From Xanthomonas sp. (lineage in GTDB: Bacteria; Pseudomonadota; Gammaproteobacteria; Xanthomonadales; Xanthomonadaceae), in contig NZ_JAFIWC010000008.1 of the NCBI RefSeq assembly GCF_017163755.1, positions 1-64,000 on the forward strand: a stretch of DNA of 64,000 bases. The letters run 5' to 3'. This document shows positions 17,304 to 25,296 of this stretch, one piece after another. The translations under genes were made by a program, and so were the position numbers. Numbering within the stretch: the stretch's first letter is position 1; each line of letters opens with the position of its first letter. A model generated the notes under the pieces. That model searched no databases. It saw only the letters and a list, made by a program, of their open reading frames with translations, and was not told the DNA's origin.

Positions 17304-18131
17304 TCAGACTCCGTTGAAGCTGGCGGCGAGCGTGCCGACGGTCAGCACCCAGCCGTCGACCAGCACGAACAGCAGGATCTTGAATGGCGCCGACACCAGC
17401 ATCGGCGACATCATCATCATGCCCATCGACATCAGCACGCTGGCCACGACCAGGTCGATGATCACGAACGGGATGAAGATCAGGAAGCCGATCTCGAACG
17501 CGGTCTTCAGCTCGCTGGTGACGAACGAGGCCACCAGCACCGGGAACGGGATCGCGTCGGGACTGCTGTAGGTGCCGTCGCCGGCCATGCCGGCGAAGGT
17601 CATCAGGTCGGCCTCGCGCACCTGCGCCAGCATGAACGCGCGCAGCGGCTGCGTGGTCAGCGTCCACGCGGTCTGGAAATCGATCTGGCCGTTGAGATAC
17701 GGGCTCATGCCCTGGCCCCAGGCCTTCTCCCACACCGGCATCATCACCAGCGCGGTCAGGAACAGGGCCAGGCCCATCAGCACCTGGTTGGACGGGGTCT
17801 GCCCGGTGCCCATCGCCTGGCGCAGCAGGCCGAGCACGATGGTGATGCGGGTGAAGGCGGTCAGCACCAGCAGCATCGACGGCAGCAGGGTGATCGCGGT
17901 CATCAACAGCAGGGTCTGCAGCGGCAGGCTCACCGGCTGCGCGCCGACCTTGCCGACGTTGACTTCCGGCAGCGACGGCAAGGTCGGCGCGGCGCCGGTC
18001 GCGGCCGGCGCGGCCGGTGCCGCAGGCGCGGCCTGGGCCCAGCCCAGCGACGGCAGCAGGCTCAGCGTCAGCAGGATCAGCAGCAGGCGCAGGCAGCGGT
18101 TCCAACGGGTCCAGCGAGGCAACATGGTCAT
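17304..18131 (-). CDS. fliP: Flagellar export gate protein FliP
   Basis: Core subunit of the export pore; 275 residues. A cleavable signal (LRLLLILLTLSLLPSLGWA) is followed by an Ala/Pro stretch and then the FliP core: LLLMTAITLLPSMLLVLTAFTRI, QTPSNQVLMGLALFLTALVMMPV and FIPFVIIDLVVASVLMSMGMMMM. ATG at 18131 overlaps the fliO stop as ATGA; a second ATG two codons later is possible. Confidence 0.96.
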   Translation of the reverse strand: MTMLPRWTRWNRCLRLLLILLTLSLLPSLGWAQAAPAAPAAPAATGAAPTLPSLPEVNVGKVGAQPVSLPLQTLLLMTAITLLPSMLLVLTAFTRITIVLGLLRQAMGTGQTPSNQVLMGLALFLTALVMMPVWEKAWGQGMSPYLNGQIDFQTAWTLTTQPLRAFMLAQVREADLMTFAGMAGDGTYSSPDAIPFPVLVASFVTSELKTAFEIGFLIFIPFVIIDLVVASVLMSMGMMMMSPMLVSAPFKILLFVLVDGWVLTVGTLAASFNGV

Positions 18132-18544
18132 TTGTCCTTGCGCAGCTTCTGTGCCAGCAGCTGGGCGAAATCGGGAAGATGCTTGAGGTTCTTGAAGTTC
18201 GGCAGCGTCGGCGACGGCGCCTGCGGCAGCGGTTCGGGCAGCCTGTGCAGGGCCGAGATGCCGCCGGGCGACACCCCCAGCAGCAACTGCTCGCCGTTGA
18301 CGTCGACCACCACCACCCGTTCCTTGGCGCCGACCGACAGGCTGGCGACCACGCGCAAGCCGTCGGCGGGGCGGAAGCCGCTGCCCGGCATCCGCTTCAG
18401 CAGCCACGCCAGGCCCACGATCAGGCCCAGCACCAGCAGCAATGCAAAGAACGCGCCAATCAGCCCCGGCGGGGAAGGGGCGCTGCTGGCGGCCGGCGCC
18501 GCGCTCTTGGCGGTCTGCGCGGCGACGGCCAGCAGCAGGCTCAC
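18128..18544 (-). CDS. fliO: Flagellar biosynthesis protein FliO
   Basis: Assembly factor for FliP; 138 residues. It has one membrane helix (LIGAFFALLLVLGLIVGLAWLLKRM), then the conserved cytoplasmic domain (LRVVASLSVGAKERVVVVDVNGEQLLLGVSPGGI). The start is GTG at 18544 (MSLLLAVAAQ), overlapping the fliN stop as GTGA with GGAG just upstream. Weakly conserved across bacteria, but position and pattern are clear. Confidence 0.9.
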   Translation of the reverse strand: MSLLLAVAAQTAKSAAPAASSAPSPPGLIGAFFALLLVLGLIVGLAWLLKRMPGSGFRPADGLRVVASLSVGAKERVVVVDVNGEQLLLGVSPGGISALHRLPEPLPQAPSPTLPNFKNLKHLPDFAQLLAQKLRKDK

Positions 18545-18879
18545 CGCAGTCTCCGGATGCGCTCGCTCGGGCTGACCACGTCGGTCAGGCGCACGCCGAA
18601 GCGGTCGTTGATGGTCACCACTTCGCCGTGCGCGATCAGGGTGCCGTTGACGTAGACGTCCAGCGCCTCGCCGGCGCCGCGCTCCAGCTCCACCACCGAG
18701 CCCTGGTTGAGCTGCAGCAGGTTGCGGATCGGGATGCGCGAGCGGCCCACTTCCAGCGACAGCGTCACCGGCACGTCCAGGATCACGTCCAGGTTGAGGT
18801 CGTTGCCGTCGATGCTCTGCTCGGGCTGCAGGGTGTCGAACTGGGCCGGGGTGGCGCTGGGGATTTCGGTCTGGCTCAT
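18541..18879 (-). CDS. fliN: Flagellar switch protein FliN
   Basis: C-ring switch component that binds CheY-P and FliH; 112 residues. An acidic N-terminal tail precedes the SpoA domain (LNLDVILDVPVTLSLEVGRS, LLQLNQGSVVEL, VYVNGTLIAHGEVVTINDRFGVRLTDVV). ATG at 18879 overlaps the fliM stop as ATGA. Confidence 0.97.
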   Translation of the reverse strand: MSQTEIPSATPAQFDTLQPEQSIDGNDLNLDVILDVPVTLSLEVGRSRIPIRNLLQLNQGSVVELERGAGEALDVYVNGTLIAHGEVVTINDRFGVRLTDVVSPSERIRRLR

Positions 18880-19883
18880 GAGGCGTCTTCCTGGAGGGCG
18901 GGACGGCGCGGCAGGGCGCCCGGAGGTTGGTTGGAAACGATCTTGACCGCATTCTGGCCGCGGGAAACGCCGAACTCGCCGGTGAACACCGGGATGTTCT
19001 CCACGCACAGCGGCACCTGCTTGGGCAGCTCGATCGGCAGGACGTCGCCGACCTTCAGCCGGGTCAGTTCGCGCAGGCTGATCTGCTTTTGCGCCAGCAC
19101 GCTGGACAAGGTGACCTCGGCGTTGTTGAGCTGTTCGCGCAGCATGATGTTCCAGCTCTCGTCGCGGTCCACGCGGTCGCTCTGGATGCCGGCGTCGAGC
19201 AGTTCGCGGATCGGCTCGAGCATCGAGTACGGCAGGGTGATGTGGATCTCGCCGCCGCCGCCTTCCAGCTCCACGTGGAAGCGGCTGACCACCACGTACT
19301 CGCGCGGGGTGACGATGTTGGCGAAGTGCGGGTTGATCTCCGAGTTGATGTACTCGAAGTCCACGTCCATCACCGGCGCCCACGCCTCGTGCAGGTCGGC
19401 GAAGGTCTGCTTGAGCATCAGCTGGATCACCCGCATCTCGGTCGGGGTGAACTCGCGGCCCTCGATGCGGGTGGGATAGCGGCCGTCGCCGCCGAAGAAG
19501 TTGTCGACCACGGTGAACACCAGGGTCGGCTCGAACACGATCAGCCCGGTGCCGCGCAGCGGCTTGAACTTGATCAGGTTGAGGTTGCTCGGCACGTACA
19601 GCGAATGCATGTAGTCGTTGAACTTGATCAGGTCGATGCCGCGCACCGACATGTCGGCCGAGCGCCGGATCAGGTTGAACAGGCCGATGCGCCACAGCCG
19701 CGCGAAGCGCTCGTTGACCATCTCCAGCGTGGGCATGCGCCCGCGGATGATCCGGTCCTGGCTGGAGAAATCGTACTGGCGCGCTTCGCCCGGCGCCGGC
19801 GGCGCCGGGCCGGTATCCACCGCGCCGGCATCGACGCCATGCAACAGCGCATCGATTTCGTCTTGGGAAAGCAGGTCGCTCAT
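18876..19883 (-). CDS. fliM: Flagellar switch protein FliM
   Basis: C-ring protein that receives the CheY-P signal; 335 residues. The N-terminal CheY-binding segment is LLSQDEIDALLHGV. The middle domain includes MNDYMHSLYVPSNLNLI-type sequence (here FNDYMHSLYVPSNLNLIKF), and a C-terminal SpoA domain follows. The last about 20 residues (NQPPGALPRRPALQEDAS) are an Ala/Pro tail. ATG at 19883 lies 11 bases after fliL. Confidence 0.97.
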   Translation of the reverse strand: MSDLLSQDEIDALLHGVDAGAVDTGPAPPAPGEARQYDFSSQDRIIRGRMPTLEMVNERFARLWRIGLFNLIRRSADMSVRGIDLIKFNDYMHSLYVPSNLNLIKFKPLRGTGLIVFEPTLVFTVVDNFFGGDGRYPTRIEGREFTPTEMRVIQLMLKQTFADLHEAWAPVMDVDFEYINSEINPHFANIVTPREYVVVSRFHVELEGGGGEIHITLPYSMLEPIRELLDAGIQSDRVDRDESWNIMLREQLNNAEVTLSSVLAQKQISLRELTRLKVGDVLPIELPKQVPLCVENIPVFTGEFGVSRGQNAVKIVSNQPPGALPRRPALQEDAS

Positions 19884-19894
19884 CGTCGGGCGCC

Positions 19895-20419
19895 TTACTG
19901 GGTCACGAAGCTGGTGAACAGCAGGTCGTCGACGCACTTCTTGCCGGTCTCGGCGGTCATCAGCTTCTGCGCCTCGGCCAGCGCGGCGGCCTGCAGCTTC
20001 TTGCGCCCGGCGATGTCGGCGATGTCCTGCGCCTGCACCTGCGAGAACAGCATCAGCAGGTGCGCGCGGATCGCCGGCGCGTTCTCGGTGATCGACTTCA
20101 GCTCCTCCGGGTCGCGGGTCATCAGCTGCACTTCCAGCTGCAGGTAGCGCGGGCCGTCTTCGGCGCCGTTGAGGTTGACCACGAAGGCCGGGTCCATCGC
20201 GAAGTACTGCGCCGGCTTGGGCAGCTCGGCGTGCTTGGCCTGCGCCTTGCCGTGCGCGGCCTCGGGCTTCTTCAGGAAGAACCACGCGCCGGCACCGCCG
20301 CCGCCGAGCACCAGCACCGCCACGGCGACGATGATCAGCAGCTTCTTCTTCGACTTGCCGCCCTCGGGGGCGGCCTTGGCGTCGGCGGGTTTCTTCGATT
20401 TGTCGGCGGCAGCTGCCAC
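19895..20419 (-). CDS. fliL: Flagellar basal body protein FliL
   Basis: Inner-membrane protein around the stator and MS ring; 174 residues. A lysine-rich tail precedes one membrane helix (KKLLIIVAVAVLVLGGGGAGAWFFL), then the periplasmic FliL domain. The start is GTG at 20419, with AGGAG eight bases upstream. A sigma54 element lies 35 bases upstream, so it heads the fliLMNOPQR operon. Confidence 0.95.
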   Translation of the reverse strand: MAAAADKSKKPADAKAAPEGGKSKKKLLIIVAVAVLVLGGGGAGAWFFLKKPEAAHGKAQAKHAELPKPAQYFAMDPAFVVNLNGAEDGPRYLQLEVQLMTRDPEELKSITENAPAIRAHLLMLFSQVQAQDIADIAGRKKLQAAALAEAQKLMTAETGKKCVDDLLFTSFVTQ

Positions 20420-20453
20420 GGGGTGCTCCTGGAGGGACTCTTGGCCCTACAGA

Positions 20454-20469
20454 TGCAACCGGCGTGCCG
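20454..20469 (-). promoter_or_regulatory. Candidate sigma54 promoter of fliLMNOPQR
   Basis: The minus strand reads CGGCACGCCGGTTGCA, with the -24 GG and -12 GC elements in a 16-base frame. It is 35 bases before the fliL start. Confidence 0.8.
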
Positions 20470-20604
20470 AAACACGGGGATGGCGGCGGCGGATATTTGA
20501 CGGCGGCCGCCGCGGCCGCGAATGCTTTGCGGGAGGGGCTTCAGGCGGACCAGGCGTCGCCGGCGGTACCCGGCCGGCGACGAATCCGCGCCTGCGCTGG
20601 CAGG

Positions 20605-20620
20605 CGCCTAGCGCTAGGCG
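20605..20620. repeat. Perfect 16-base palindrome over the fliK stop codon
   Basis: CGCCTAGCGCTAGGCG is a perfect palindrome containing two CTAG tetramers and covering the fliK TAG stop (20614-20616). No T-run follows on the minus strand, so it does not look like an intrinsic terminator. Its role is unknown. Confidence 0.5.
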
Positions 20621-21843
20621 TAGGCGTCGAGCAGGCCGCGCTGGCGCAGCGCCGCTGCCGGAATCCCGACGCCGGCCAGGCCGTCGTCGCCGCCGTCGCC
20701 GGTGCCGAAGCCCGGCTGCGCCGGGTTCTGCGACGAGGCGTTGCGCTGCTGGCTGCCGACGTCCGCCTGACCCAGCTGGAAGCCCTGCTGGCCGAGCAAC
20801 TCGCGCAGCCGCGGCAGGCTGTTCTCCAGCGCCTGGCGCACGTCGGCCTGGGCGCTGCTGAAGCTGGCGTTGACCTGGTCGCCGCTGAGCTGCAGGCGCA
20901 CCTCGACCGGGCCGAGTTCGGCCGGGTTGAGCTTGATGTGGGCGTGGCCGATCTTCTGGTCGGCCAGCCAGCTCATGCGTGCGCCGAGCGCGTCGTCGAA
21001 GTCGTCGCCGTGCAGGTCCGGGGTCGGGGTCGGCGAACCCGTGAACGGCGCGGCGCCGTCCGCGCTGCGCGCCACCGACACCGCCGGGGTGTTGCCCAGG
21101 CCGAGCAGGTTCGACGGGTCCGGGCTGGCGATGTCGCCGCCGGCCGGTTGCGCGCCGTCGCCGGCGCCGGCCAGGGCGGCCAATGCCGCGGCCGGTGCCG
21201 CCGCCTCGGCGGTCGCGGCGTGCGCGGTGGCGCTGGCGGCCTGCGCCAGCAGGCCGGTGAAATCGCCGGCGGCGACCGCGGCGCTGGCGCCGGTGGCGGC
21301 CTGCGCGGCGCCGGGCAGTGCGCCCGCGGCGCCGGCGGTGGCTGGCGCGACGTCGCCGCCGAGCACGCCGGCCACGCCCTTGGCCGCGGCTGCGGCCACA
21401 CCGAGCGCCAGCCCGGCGGCACCGAGCGCGGTGGCGGTGGCGGGCAGCGCGGCGTTCAATGCCGGCATGATCGCCATGCCGAAGCCGGCCAGCCCGGCCG
21501 GCGGCCAGCCGGCATCGTCGTCGCTGTCGGCCCTGGTGTCCTTGTCGGCGCCTTCGGGCTTGTCGCTGTCGCGCACCGCCTGCTCGCCGGCCTGGGCGTC
21601 GCGCGTCGGTTCGGCGGCGCCGTCGGTCTGGGCAGGCGGCTTCGACGCGCCGCTGGTGTCGGCCGGCGCCTGTTGCTGGGTCTTGTCGCTGCCCTGGGCC
21701 TTGGGCTTGGGGGCGCTGTTGCCGTCGCCGTCCAGCAGCTTGGCGAAGTCCTGGCCGGACCCGCCGGCGGCCGGGGCGTTGCCGTCGCCGCCGGACACCT
21801 GCGGGGTGCGGCCGGCGCCGCCGAGGGCGGACAGGGCATTCAT
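20614..21843 (-). CDS. fliK: Flagellar hook-length control protein FliK
   Basis: Secreted ruler that sets hook length and triggers the FlhB switch; 409 residues. Most is a low-complexity Ala/Gly/Asp-rich ruler. The conserved C-terminal domain is visible: IKLNPAELGPVEVRLQLSGD, VNASFSSAQADVRQALENSL and LRELLGQQGFQLGQADV. ATG at 21843 overlaps the fliJ stop as ATGA. It is the last gene of the fliEFGHIJK run; a sigma54 site for fliL lies downstream. Confidence 0.93.
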   Translation of the reverse strand: MNALSALGGAGRTPQVSGGDGNAPAAGGSGQDFAKLLDGDGNSAPKPKAQGSDKTQQQAPADTSGASKPPAQTDGAAEPTRDAQAGEQAVRDSDKPEGADKDTRADSDDDAGWPPAGLAGFGMAIMPALNAALPATATALGAAGLALGVAAAAAKGVAGVLGGDVAPATAGAAGALPGAAQAATGASAAVAAGDFTGLLAQAASATAHAATAEAAAPAAALAALAGAGDGAQPAGGDIASPDPSNLLGLGNTPAVSVARSADGAAPFTGSPTPTPDLHGDDFDDALGARMSWLADQKIGHAHIKLNPAELGPVEVRLQLSGDQVNASFSSAQADVRQALENSLPRLRELLGQQGFQLGQADVGSQQRNASSQNPAQPGFGTGDGGDDGLAGVGIPAAALRQRGLLDAYA

Positions 21844-22295
21844 CGGCTGTCTCCGTTCTCGTTCTCGGCCGCGGCCAGGCGCACCCGGCGCGCGCCCAGG
21901 TCGTCCATCTCGCGCTGGCTGCGGCGGTCGTCCACCTTGCGCTCCTGGGCGCGGTAGCTGGCGGCCAGCTGCTCCAGCACCTGCTTGTCGCGGCTGGCCA
22001 GCAACAGCCGGCTGCGCTCCATCTCGACCTTCTCGCGGTTGCGGTCCACGGTCTGGCACTGCTGCTGCACCGCGCTTTCCAGCCGGTCCAGGAACGCGCG
22101 CCGGTTGGCCAGCTGCGCCAGGCTGGTGGCGGACATCTGGCTGTTGGCGTATTCCTCGGCGTAGCGGCGCAACTCCTCCAGCCGCGACTCGTGGGTCGCG
22201 AGCGCGCGCTGGCGCTCGGCCAGGTCGCGCGCGACCTCGTCCTCGTGCTGCTGGGCGCGGCGGAGCAGGGGATCGATACGTTGCGATTGCATCAT
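21840..22295 (-). CDS. fliJ: Flagellar export chaperone FliJ
   Basis: Coiled-coil stalk protein of the export ATPase; 151 residues, almost entirely charged helix (LERRYAEEYANSQ-type pattern: EELRRYAEEYANSQMSATSL, DRLESAVQQQCQTVDRNREK). The start has tandem ATG codons at 22295 and 22292. It lies 3 bases after the fliI stop. Confidence 0.9.
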   Translation of the reverse strand: MMQSQRIDPLLRRAQQHEDEVARDLAERQRALATHESRLEELRRYAEEYANSQMSATSLAQLANRRAFLDRLESAVQQQCQTVDRNREKVEMERSRLLLASRDKQVLEQLAASYRAQERKVDDRRSQREMDDLGARRVRLAAAENENGDSR

Positions 22296-22298
22296 GGC

Positions 22299-23675
22299 TT
22301 AGTTCTCACGTTCGACCAGGCGCTTCAACGCGGCCTGGCTGTGGGGCAGATCTGCGGCCTTGGCGACGTCCTGTCCGAGGAATTCCATGATCTCCGGCCA
22401 GCGTTCCAGCGCTTCGTCCACCGCCGGATCGTTGCCGCGCTGGTAGGCGCCGATGGTGATCAGGTCGCGGTTGGAAGAGTACGCCGAGACCAGCCGCTTC
22501 AGCGCGCGGATGCGCAGCCGCCACGGCTCGTCGGCGATGTCCTGGACCACGCGGCTGACCGAGGATTCCACGTCGATGGCCGGGTACAGGCCGCTGTCGG
22601 CGACGCGGCGCGACAGCAGGATGTGGCCGTCGAGGATCGCGCGCGCCGCATCGGCGATCGGGTCCTGCGGATCGTCGCCTTCGGTGAGCACGGTGTAGAA
22701 GGCGGTGATCGAGCCGCGGCCCTTGGCGCCGTTGCCGGCGCGCTCGACCAGCGCCGGCAGCTTGGCGAACACCGACGGCGGGTAGCCGCGGGTGGTCGGC
22801 GGTTCGCCGACCGACAGGCCGATCTCGCGCTGCGCCTGGGCGAAGCGGGTCAGCGAGTCCATCAGCAGCAGCACGTTCAGGCCCTGGTCGCGGAACCATT
22901 CGGCGATGGCGGTGGCGCGATAGGCGCCGTGCAGGCGCGCCAGCGGCGGGCGGTCGGCCGGGGCGGCGACGACCACCGCGCGGCGCAGGCCTTCCTCGCC
23001 CAGCGTGGTCTCGACGAAATCGCGCACTTCGCGGCCGCGTTCGCCGATCAGCCCGACCACGATCACGTCGGCGGCGGTGTAGCGGGTCATCATCCCGAGC
23101 AGGGTGGACTTGCCGACGCCGGAGCCGGCGAACAGGCCCACGCGCTGGCCGCGGCCGATCGGCAGCAGCGCGTTGATCGCGCGCACGCCCACGTCCAGCG
23201 GCATGGTGATCGGCTCGCGCGCCAGCGGGTTGATCGATACGCCGGCCATGCCCACCGAGCCCTCGGCGCGGATCGGGCCCTTGCCGTCCAGCGGCACGCC
23301 GTCCGAATCGATGACCCGGCCGAGCAAGCCTTCGCCCACTTCCACGCCGCCGCGGCGGCGCAGCGGCACCACCCGCGCGTTGGGCAGCAGGCCGTGGGTT
23401 TCGGCGCTGGGCATCAACGAGGTGCGGTCGCCGGAGAAGCCGACCACCTCGGCGTCGACCCAGCCGCCGTCGACCTCGACCTTGCAGGTGGCGCCCATCG
23501 GCGCCTCGCAGCCGACCGCTTCCAGGGTCAGCCCGACCGCGCGGCGCAGGATGCCTTCGCGGATCAGGCCGCGGCCGGCGGCGGGGTCGAGGTCGAGCTT
23601 GCCCAGGCGCGCGGACAGGCGCAGGTTGCGCGCGTCCAGCCAGTCGCCGGGATGGGTGCCGGACAGCGCGCTCAC
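22299..23675 (-). CDS. fliI: Flagellum-specific ATPase FliI
   Basis: Hexameric export ATPase related to F1-beta; 458 residues. Walker A is GSGVGKST at 184-191; LLLMDSLTRFAQAQREIGLSVGEPPTTRGYPPS is the family signature downstream. The start is GTG at 23675, overlapping the fliH stop as GTGA. Confidence 0.97.
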   Translation of the reverse strand: MSALSGTHPGDWLDARNLRLSARLGKLDLDPAAGRGLIREGILRRAVGLTLEAVGCEAPMGATCKVEVDGGWVDAEVVGFSGDRTSLMPSAETHGLLPNARVVPLRRRGGVEVGEGLLGRVIDSDGVPLDGKGPIRAEGSVGMAGVSINPLAREPITMPLDVGVRAINALLPIGRGQRVGLFAGSGVGKSTLLGMMTRYTAADVIVVGLIGERGREVRDFVETTLGEEGLRRAVVVAAPADRPPLARLHGAYRATAIAEWFRDQGLNVLLLMDSLTRFAQAQREIGLSVGEPPTTRGYPPSVFAKLPALVERAGNGAKGRGSITAFYTVLTEGDDPQDPIADAARAILDGHILLSRRVADSGLYPAIDVESSVSRVVQDIADEPWRLRIRALKRLVSAYSSNRDLITIGAYQRGNDPAVDEALERWPEIMEFLGQDVAKAADLPHSQAALKRLVEREN

Positions 23676-24289
23676 AGGCCCGCTCCGGACTTGCGCATCA
23701 CCGTTTCCAGCGCCGCGCGCAGGCGCGCGTCCAGGGTGCCGTCGATGCGCACCGACTCGGCGTGCACGCGCAGGTCGCCGCGGCTCAGGGTCAGGTCCGG
23801 CACCAGCCGGGTGCCGTCGGCCATCAGCGCCAGCAGCGGGGTCAGCGCGGCGATATCGTCCGGGTGCAGGCGCACCTCGACGTCGCGGCGCGCGCCGCCG
23901 ACCGCGTCCAGCGCCTCGCCGACCAGGTCCGACAGCAACGCCGGGTCGGCCTCGTAGGCGCGCCCGACCAGGCTGCCGGCGATGCGCACGGCCAGCTCGC
24001 CGAGCGCGCCGACCACTTCGTTCTCCAGCCGCGCCAGCGGGCGCGAGAAATTGTCCAGGATGCCTTCGATCTGCGCGGTCAGGCGGCGGACCTCGGCCTG
24101 GCCCTGGGCCAGGCCCTCGCTGTGGCCGCGTTCGAAGCCTTCGCGCTGCGCGGCTTCCTCGATCGCCTGGATCTCTTCCAGGCTCGGCGGACGCAGCACC
24201 GGCGCCTGCGGCTCGACGGGCTCGAGCGCCGGCGGCGGCGGGGCCGGATCCAGGTCCGGCGCCAGCCAGCGGACCACGTTGCCGCTCAT
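23672..24289 (-). CDS. fliH: Flagellar assembly protein FliH
   Basis: Regulator of FliI that links it to FliN; 205 residues. A Pro-rich N-terminus (DPAPPPPALEPVEPQAP) is followed by a helix with the GxxxG-like run EGFERGHSEGLAQGQAE, then the C-terminal ATPase-stalk-like domain (VEVRLHPDDIAAL). ATG at 24289 overlaps the fliG stop as ATGA. Confidence 0.94.
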   Translation of the reverse strand: MSGNVVRWLAPDLDPAPPPPALEPVEPQAPVLRPPSLEEIQAIEEAAQREGFERGHSEGLAQGQAEVRRLTAQIEGILDNFSRPLARLENEVVGALGELAVRIAGSLVGRAYEADPALLSDLVGEALDAVGGARRDVEVRLHPDDIAALTPLLALMADGTRLVPDLTLSRGDLRVHAESVRIDGTLDARLRAALETVMRKSGAGL

Positions 24290-25296
24290 ACCATCGCCTC
24301 CGCGCCGGCGCCGCCGAGGCTGATCACGCCTTCATCGGCCAGGCGCCTGACGATGGACAGGATCTCCTTCTGCGCCGCTTCCACGTCGGCCAGGCGCACC
24401 GGCCCGCGCGCTTCCATGTCCTCGAGCAGGATCTCGGCGGCGCGCTGGGACATGTTCTTGGTGATCTTCTCGCGCACCTTGATGTCGGCGCCGCGCAGCG
24501 CCAGGCCCAGGCGGTCGCCGGAGACCTCGCGCAGCAGCGTCTGCAGCGCGCGGTCCTCCAGCTCGACCAGGTTGTCGAACACGAACATCAGGTCCTGGAT
24601 GCGGCTGCTCAGCTCGGCGTCGATCTTGCCGATCGCCGCCAGCACGCCCTGGTCCTGGCCGCTGTCCATGAAGTTGAGGATGTTGGCGGCGACCTTGACC
24701 CCGCCGACGTTGGACGACTTCAGGTTCTGGTTGCCGGCGAACTGCCGCTCCATGATCTCGTTGAGCTCGCTCAGCGCGTTCGGCGGGATGCCGTCGAGCG
24801 TGGCGATGCGCATCAGCACGTCGGCGCGGGTGCGCTCGGGCAGCAGCTTCAGCGCCTCGGCGGCCTGGTCGCTGTCCAGGTGCGCCATCACGATGGCGAT
24901 GATCTGCGGGTGCTCGTTGCGCACCAGGTCGGCGACCGCGCGCGGGTCCATCCACTTCAGCGTGTCCAGGCCGGTGGTGTTGCGCCCGAGCAGGATACGG
25001 TCGATCAGCCCGCCGGCCTTGTCCGCGCCCAGCGCCTGCACCAGCACGTTGCGGATGTAGTCGTCGGCGCCCACGCCCAGCGAGGTCTTGCTGCCGAGTT
25101 CGGCATTGAACTCGTCCATCACCTTCTCGACCTGGTCGCGCGAGATGCCGCTCAGCGTCGCCATCGCGATGCCGATCTTCTGCACTTCCTTCGGGTCCAT
25201 GTGCTTGAGCACTTCGGCCGCATCGGACTCGCCGAGCGACAGCAGCAGCACCGCGGCGCGCTGCACCCCGTTCATCGCACTCGCATCAGCTTTCAT
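24286..25296 (-). CDS. fliG: Flagellar motor switch protein FliG
   Basis: Torque-generating rotor protein; 336 residues. Armadillo-like helices occupy the N and middle domains (EHPQIIAIVMAHLDSDQAAEALKLLPE). The C-terminal torque helix is charged as expected (VEDRALQTLLREV region, DIKVREKITKNMSQRAAEILLED). ATG at 25296 overlaps fliF by 11 bases. Confidence 0.97.
   Translation of the reverse strand: MKADASAMNGVQRAAVLLLSLGESDAAEVLKHMDPKEVQKIGIAMATLSGISRDQVEKVMDEFNAELGSKTSLGVGADDYIRNVLVQALGADKAGGLIDRILLGRNTTGLDTLKWMDPRAVADLVRNEHPQIIAIVMAHLDSDQAAEALKLLPERTRADVLMRIATLDGIPPNALSELNEIMERQFAGNQNLKSSNVGGVKVAANILNFMDSGQDQGVLAAIGKIDAELSSRIQDLMFVFDNLVELEDRALQTLLREVSGDRLGLALRGADIKVREKITKNMSQRAAEILLEDMEARGPVRLADVEAAQKEILSIVRRLADEGVISLGGAGAEAMV

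Noticed and set aside
20558-20582. GC-rich inverted repeat GTCGCCGG...CCGGCGAC after fliK as a terminator
   Set aside because: No T-run follows on the minus strand, so an intrinsic terminator is not supported.
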